Shown: positions 5,568 through 9,497 of the stretch, piece by piece
Layout: each line of letters opens with the position of its first letter
Numbering within the stretch: position 1 is the stretch's first letter
Origin: UBA1151 sp963579925
GTDB lineage: Bacteria; Chloroflexota; Dehalococcoidia; Lucifugimonadales; Lucifugimonadaceae
Reading direction: 5' to 3'
Assembly: GCA_963579925.1 (NCBI GenBank)
Contig: CAUZJA010000103.1
Span: 1 to 9,497, forward strand
Length of the DNA stretch: 9,497 bases
Translations under genes and position numbers: made by a program
The notes under the pieces: model-generated
Database searches by the model: none
The model's input: the letters and a program-made list of their open reading frames with translations, nothing else
Told to the model about the DNA's origin: nothing

Positions 5568-6323
5568 CCCCTGCTCAGCTTTCCACTTGCGGAAACGCTC
5601 TTTTGTCTCCTCAGTGATGGGGTAGTACTTGCCCGGCGGCACGCGCTCCTCGTCGATCAAGCGGATGACGAAGTTTTCTGCCTCCTCCTGCTCTTCAATC
5701 CAGTCGATCACCTCTTCGGCACGCTGGCAAGGGACCACCACCACGCCGTCATCGTCCGCAACGACTACGTCGCCTGGCATGACCAATACGCCACCGCAGT
5801 TGATTGGCTCAGCGTCCTCATAGGCCTCCAGGTACGGCAGGTTGCCAGCAGGGGAACGCTGCTTCGCGAAGATGCCAAGGTCGTAATCGGCCACCATATC
5901 CACGTCGCGCATCGCAGCGTCCGTGATGATGCCTTCAGCCTTGTTGTGCCACAGTTGCCGCGCCTTCATGTTGCCGACTATGCATGCATAGGGGTCAGGC
6001 GAATGCGCCTCCACCACCAGCACATCACCCGGGCCACACTTGCCCATGGCCCGATACTCTGGCGAATCATCCAGTCGTCGTGTGATCTCCAGCAGATCAG
6101 GCCTTGGTGGTACAAATCGCAACGTTCGGGCGCGGCCAATGACCGCCCGGCCGGGCGTCATTGGCCAGACGCCCTGCATGAGGCAGCGTTGATAGTTGGC
6201 AGAAGCAAACCACTCCGAGCCCGCGGGCGGCTGCAACCGCCATACGCCGGAATAGGCGGTGGCAGATGTGATCTTGCGGTAGCGATCAAGAATAGCGTCA
6301 GATACGTGCGTGTGCGGTTCTAT
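5565..6323 (-). CDS. RraA-family protein (4-hydroxy-4-methyl-2-oxoglutarate aldolase-like), probable AUA start
   Basis: The product has the RraA/HMG-aldolase fold. The family includes class II pyruvate aldolases and oxaloacetate decarboxylases, and RNase E inhibitors in enterobacteria. Visible motifs are PGRAVIGRARTLRFVPPRPD, GPGDVLVVEAH, and GIITDAAMRDVDMV with the expected Asp and Arg (D135 and R139 in this numbering), then MPGDVVVADDDGVVVVP. The frame is open upstream to the TAG of RNase D, and DRYRKITSATAYSGVWRL lies before the first standard start (TTG 6236-6234), matching the ITSATVSDAL-like opening of the family. The only well-placed ribosome site is GGAGG at 6334-6330, six bases before ATA at 6323-6321, giving 252 residues. 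Starting at TTG 6236 would give 223 residues and lose a conserved helix. The gene follows RNase D by 42 bases and is probably co-transcribed with it. Confidence 0.8.
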   Translation of the reverse strand: MEPHTHVSDAILDRYRKITSATAYSGVWRLQPPAGSEWFASANYQRCLMQGVWPMTPGRAVIGRARTLRFVPPRPDLLEITRRLDDSPEYRAMGKCGPGDVLVVEAHSPDPYACIVGNMKARQLWHNKAEGIITDAAMRDVDMVADYDLGIFAKQRSPAGNLPYLEAYEDAEPINCGGVLVMPGDVVVADDDGVVVVPCQRAEEVIDWIEEQEEAENFVIRLIDEERVPPGKYYPITEETKERFRKWKAEQG

Positions 6324-6334
6324 GTCAGGCCTCC
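6324..6334 (-). promoter_or_regulatory. Shine-Dalgarno GGAGG before an ATA codon (decides RraA start)
   Basis: GGAGG (6334-6330) is followed by CCTGAC and then ATA. It is the strongest ribosome-binding site in the 130 bases between the RNase D stop and TTG 6236, and its spacing is ideal for initiation at the ATA. No in-frame ATG, GTG or TTG occurs near it. Confidence 0.45.
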
Positions 6335-6365
6335 AGGGATGATGTGCCCAGATGGTACCGCCTGC

Positions 6366-7529
6366 CTACGCCTCAGCGCCATCCGTTCTCAGCACCTGAG
6401 GCCCACCCGAAGCGCCGGTAAGCGCAATCTTGCCTTCCAGCAGTGCCAGAGCATCCTCCCCAAAAAGTTCCCTGCGCCATCCGCTCAGGAACTTGATATC
6501 GCCATTCTTATCCACCAATAGCGACTCAAGGTCGTCCCGGTTGGCCACCATCTTTGGTGCCACATCATGCTCTTCACAACGCAGTTTCAACAGCGCTTGA
6601 AGCAGCGCGACCAGTTCCCTGGCACCGTTTGGCAACTCTGGGCGTGGCGCAAGACGAGGCCAATCCTCTTTCGGGATTGCCATCCCCCGCTTCACCGCTT
6701 CAAGAATTTCACTACCCATAGAGCCATTTACTGCGTTCGAGCCAAGCCCCCGTATTCGATGAAGTTCGTCCTTACTGGACGGCGCTGCTGATGCAATCTC
6801 AACAAGCGGCTCATCCCGGATAATCCGCCCACGCGGAACATTGTTTTTGTCGGCCCGTATCTCCCGCCACGCCGCCAGTTCCTGCAGTACGGCCAACGCA
6901 CGAGGCTTGGCCCGCCGATGCTTCACCCGCCGCCACGCATCTTGTGGCTCGGTAACGTACGTGGACGGGGACGCCAGCGTCTCCATCTCTTCCGTGAGCC
7001 ACTGGATTCGCTCACTCTCAGACAGCTTTTCCTCCAGCGCTTCAAAAATCGTGCAGAGGTGAATCACATCATCCAGAGCGTACTGGAGTTGTTGATCGCT
7101 GAGCGGGCGCAATGACCAGTCAGAGTACTGAGACGATTTATCGACAGACACGCGGGCGATAGTTGCCGCTAGCGTGCCAAATCCAACCTGCTCACCAAAT
7201 CCGCACACCATCGCCGCAACCTGCGTATCGAATAGCGGCGCAGGTACTTTGCCCATCTGCTGGTAAAAGATCTCAAGATCCTGACGAGCGGCGTGGAAAA
7301 CCTTGATCACAGCCGGGTTCGCCATGACGTCGAACAGCGGCGAGAGATCGATGCCGTCTACGAGCGGGTCAATCGCCACGGCCTCTAGTCCCGGCGCACA
7401 AAGCTGCACGAGGCATAGTTCTGCCCGGTAGGTGCGCTCCCGCATGAATTCGGTATCCACAGCCACGTATCTGGCGGTTTCTAGTTCCTGACAATACGAC
7501 GCGATTTCAGCAGAATTAGTGATGAGCAT
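6366..7529 (-). CDS. rnd: ribonuclease D (3'-5' exoribonuclease, DEDDy family)
   Basis: This 387-residue exonuclease trims 3' ends of tRNA and other stable RNA in the cytoplasm. The DEDDy catalytic set is visible: D25 and E27 in VAVDTEF, D84 in HAARQDLEIF, and Y150 with D154 in YALDDV. An HRDC domain follows at about 208-280 (KPRALAVLQELAAWREIRAD ... GRIIRDEPLVEIA ... IRGLG). I chose ATG 7529 because MLITNSAEIASYCQELE is the usual RNase D opening and AGGTGA lies about ten bases before it. The frame extends to a GTG at 7595, but those 22 extra residues match nothing in the family and overlap the stop of the phage remnant. The upstream neighbour is mobile-element debris, so the promoter must lie inside or near that remnant. 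Confidence 0.92.
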   Translation of the reverse strand: MLITNSAEIASYCQELETARYVAVDTEFMRERTYRAELCLVQLCAPGLEAVAIDPLVDGIDLSPLFDVMANPAVIKVFHAARQDLEIFYQQMGKVPAPLFDTQVAAMVCGFGEQVGFGTLAATIARVSVDKSSQYSDWSLRPLSDQQLQYALDDVIHLCTIFEALEEKLSESERIQWLTEEMETLASPSTYVTEPQDAWRRVKHRRAKPRALAVLQELAAWREIRADKNNVPRGRIIRDEPLVEIASAAPSSKDELHRIRGLGSNAVNGSMGSEILEAVKRGMAIPKEDWPRLAPRPELPNGARELVALLQALLKLRCEEHDVAPKMVANRDDLESLLVDKNGDIKFLSGWRRELFGEDALALLEGKIALTGASGGPQVLRTDGAEA

Positions 7530-7591
7530 CGAGGGATTGTCACCTAGTCTCAGATTCAGGTCCAGCGATTTAGCGTAATTGTTGCGTCGAT

Positions 7592-7867
7592 TCACAGCGG
7601 TTTGAGGCCTTCGCCCGCTCGTGGCTCGTCCACCGTCAGTATCCCTGCTCCCACCAGCGAAACTACGCGCTCCACCCGTTGCGTCTCAGATTCACGAAGC
7701 GCGTCAATCGTGCTCACATCAAAGGACACACGCAGCGTCTCCCTAGAACCAAACAACGGCACAAGAGACCGGTTCAACTCATCCTCAAACAGTTTCAGTT
7801 CAGGAATGATCGTATTGCGCCAGAAGAACCGCTCTTCGGCGTTGGAATCAGGTAAGTCTGAATATCT
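7592..7867 (-). pseudogene. phage portal protein remnant (HK97-type), C-terminal 91 codons
   Basis: The frame begins immediately after the recombinase TAA (7870-7868) and ends at TGA 7594-7592. Its peptide contains FFWRNTIIPELKLFEDELN, NRSLVPLFGSRE, VSFDVSTIDALRE and GAGILTVDEPRAGEGLKPL, the typical C-terminal pattern of HK97-family portal proteins (LN..L.P.FG, FD.S.I.AL.E, AGI.T..E.R...GL.P). The N-terminal three quarters of the portal are missing and there is no proper start; a TTG at 7777 would give only 61 residues. No capsid or terminase gene follows, so this is a relic of a phage or gene-transfer-like element. The family call is by pattern memory and is moderately sure. Confidence 0.6.
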
Positions 7868-9403
7868 TTAGGGTTCACTGGGAGGCAGACTTTTAGTCCA
7901 TGTCGCTAGGTCGGTTGGTACAGAAAATGGGATTCTTCCCCGGACGTCGATATGTTCGTCATTAACGTCGATTTCTATATCAAAAGTTCGGAGCGTTTTG
8001 GCCAATGACATGCCGCCGAGGTAATTCGAGTAAATAGTCGAATTAATACCCTTTATCGTGTTTGTAGGAATGGGGAGTCCGTTCAAGCCAATGGCTATAG
8101 CGTCATTGGTCCTTGCCTCCCGAAAGTCTAGGTCTCCCGCTGACCTGAGAACTGCCTTCAATGTACCGCGATCAAGGCACTTCTCGATCAAGTCGCGGGT
8201 CTCTTGAAGTGCGTTAAGTTTTTCTGCGGATTCTCGATGCGAGCTTATGGATTGATTTAGCCGTGATAGCTCGGATTCCAACGGATTGGCTAGCGATTCC
8301 ATTTGCTGCTCATTGATCGAATCATCTATATACAACCGACGGACCTTCTCCAATTGCTTGGTCGTCGAATTTATGGCATCTATGATGGGATCGAGACCTG
8401 TGCCGCATTTCTCAATTTGAGAATTAAGTTCCGCTAAAAACGCCGAGGCAGCCACATGTAGCGCTTCGGGGTCACCTAGCGCTTGAGTCAATCCTTGGGC
8501 GATGGCATTTTCCAACAGGGTCGCACTAATGCGTGGCAGCTGGCAGGGTTCTTCATCGAGATAGCGTTCCTTTCCTTTTGGACAGCAATAAACTCTTGTG
8601 CCTTTGCCTCCGCTATTGCGGTAACAGCGGAGAGTGCGTCCACATAAGCCGCATCGAGCCAACCCTTGAAATGGCCACTTCGCTATTTTCCGACCAACTC
8701 CGCCTCTTCGATTCGATTTCCTCTTCAACTGAACCCGATTCCAAGTCTGGATATCAGGTGCCCCAAAATCATCCACTAAAATGGGCGGAAAGTTAGGCAT
8801 CTGAGTCCAGTGCTCGGTCGCAGCGTATTTCTCATAGTCTGCTAATGAACCAAATCCAGAAACGTATTCCTTTCCTCGAAGCGCAAAATAGACACCAACG
8901 TATGCAGTCTGAGTCAGAATTCGCCTTACGCCGTTCTCGCGCCATCTAGATCCCCCTCGCACCCGAGGAACGCCTTCATTGGTCAGTGACTCAGCGATGT
9001 CACGCATGCCTTTTCCACCACGTAGGTAATCATCGAAAACCTTGCGGACAACCTGAGCCTGTTCGGGCTCGATGGTCCATCCGGAATCAGCTCCCCATTT
9101 GTAACCGTATGGGACTTGACCTCCCGCATAACGACCGGATGTGAACGCGGCCACCCTTCCACGCATCGTTCTCCGTCGAATGAGTTCCCGCTCATATTGA
9201 GAAACCCCGGCTCGAATAATGCGAATAAAGTGTCCCTCAGGCGTATCGTCCGAAGACTCCGAGACGAAAATGATTTCTTTGCCGAGGTCTCGAATCTCCC
9301 TTTCATATAGAAGTTGGTTAATGGCATCTCGGCTAAGCCGATCTGGGCTGTAGCAAAAAACCTGATCGAAGTACCCTTGACCTGCCCCCGATAGCGTTAC
9401 CAC
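7868..9403 (-). CDS. large serine recombinase, N-terminally truncated by IS insertion
   Basis: This is a large serine recombinase of the phage/ICE integrase type that has lost the start of its resolvase domain. Present are YSPDRLSRD (residues 19-26), the SESSDDTPEGHFIRIIRAGVS region and EREL-RRR of the catalytic domain, and a Recombinase domain with GQVPYGYKW and a GVRRILTQTAYVGVY stretch. A zinc ribbon has CGLC (251-254), CC (273-274) and C287. A coiled coil lies at about 340-410, followed by the C-terminal domain. The catalytic serine, normally in the first 15-20 residues, is absent. Only bases up to 9377 are recombinase; the GTG at 9403 and the first eight or nine codons are the terminus of an IS3-family element. 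The 511-residue frame is therefore a chimera and is unlikely to recombine DNA. Codon use looks more AT-rich than in the flanking genes, consistent with transfer. Confidence 0.85.
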   Translation of the reverse strand: MVTLSGAGQGYFDQVFCYSPDRLSRDAINQLLYEREIRDLGKEIIFVSESSDDTPEGHFIRIIRAGVSQYERELIRRRTMRGRVAAFTSGRYAGGQVPYGYKWGADSGWTIEPEQAQVVRKVFDDYLRGGKGMRDIAESLTNEGVPRVRGGSRWRENGVRRILTQTAYVGVYFALRGKEYVSGFGSLADYEKYAATEHWTQMPNFPPILVDDFGAPDIQTWNRVQLKRKSNRRGGVGRKIAKWPFQGLARCGLCGRTLRCYRNSGGKGTRVYCCPKGKERYLDEEPCQLPRISATLLENAIAQGLTQALGDPEALHVAASAFLAELNSQIEKCGTGLDPIIDAINSTTKQLEKVRRLYIDDSINEQQMESLANPLESELSRLNQSISSHRESAEKLNALQETRDLIEKCLDRGTLKAVLRSAGDLDFREARTNDAIAIGLNGLPIPTNTIKGINSTIYSNYLGGMSLAKTLRTFDIEIDVNDEHIDVRGRIPFSVPTDLATWTKSLPPSEP

Positions 9404-9497
9404 TTATTATCTCGGATTTGCGACCAACCGAAGCGCTGGCATGATTGCCTCAGGCACTGGTGGTCGGTATCCGAGTGAGCTGTGAGGCCGGATCGTG
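9378..9497 (-). mobile_element. IS3-family insertion sequence, one end (continues beyond window)
   Basis: The terminus is TGACCTGCCCCCGATAGCG at 9378-9396, beginning with the TG typical of IS3-family ends and a G/C-rich inverted-repeat sequence. The element runs to the right, out of the window, and contains the end of its transposase gene. It is inserted in the serine recombinase gene. The other end and the 3-4 bp target duplication are not visible. Confidence 0.65.
9407..9497 (-). CDS. IS3-family transposase, C-terminal end (partial)
   Basis: In the frame ending at TAA 9409-9407 the sequence reads TIRPHSSLGYRPPVPEA followed by IMPALRLVANPR. RPHSSLGYRPP is the end of the rve integrase core (DDE) in IS3/IS481-type transposases. 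The gene starts beyond the window edge. The stop lies about 30 bases inside the inferred IS end, as expected. Confidence 0.8.
   Translation of the reverse strand, partial: TIRPHSSLGYRPPVPEAIMPALRLVANPR

Noticed and set aside
6237..6368. RNase D and RraA as one fusion protein through UAG readthrough
   Set aside because: The two are in the same frame across the TAG, but a strong Shine-Dalgarno site before the RraA start and the normal RNase D length favour two genes.
8983..9327. Second minus-strand frame within the recombinase region
   Set aside because: It is an out-of-frame shadow; the recombinase frame carries all recognisable motifs.

Overview
The window looks like a chromosomal segment of an uncultivated bacterium. 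I infer Chloroflexota, possibly the SAR202/Dehalococcoidia side. This rests on the gene mix (F420-type luciferase-like oxidoreductase, SelA-like PLP enzyme, RraA-family aldolase, extended SDR) and on the dispersed GC-rich palindromes; no rRNA or other strong taxonomic marker is present. Most genes are single units that alternate in strand, so long operons are absent.

Layout. 1-845 (+) is the 3' part of a luciferase-like monooxygenase. It converges with a 42-residue membrane protein (842-970, -) that is easily missed. 1209-2369 (+) is a SelA-fold PLP enzyme, convergent with a secreted or membrane-anchored protein of unknown function (2379-2786, -). 2843-3230 carries three copies of a REP-like palindrome around and inside a REP-associated tyrosine transposase (2982-3482, -). 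3688-4158 (+) is a thioredoxin-fold peroxiredoxin-like gene with an in-frame TGA exactly where the family has its active-site Cys (HW-U-PYC). A bacterial SECIS-like hairpin follows directly, so I read it as a selenoprotein that ordinary gene calling splits in two. 4288-5127 (-) is a UDP-sugar-epimerase-like SDR, divergent from a DUF1232/YkvA membrane protein (5182-5544, +). 5565-6323 (-) is an RraA-family protein with an apparent AUA start and its own terminator. It lies behind RNase D (6366-7529, -).

The right end (7592-9497) is mobile-element debris, all on the - strand. It holds an IS3-family transposase tail running off the window, a large serine recombinase whose catalytic N-terminus was cut off by that IS, and a 91-codon remnant of an HK97-type phage portal protein that follows the recombinase stop codon with no gap and in the same frame.

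The most notable item is the selenoprotein with its SECIS-like hairpin. After it come the repeat sequence embedded in frame in the transposase, the AUA start of the RraA gene, and the nested recombinase/IS/portal junctions.
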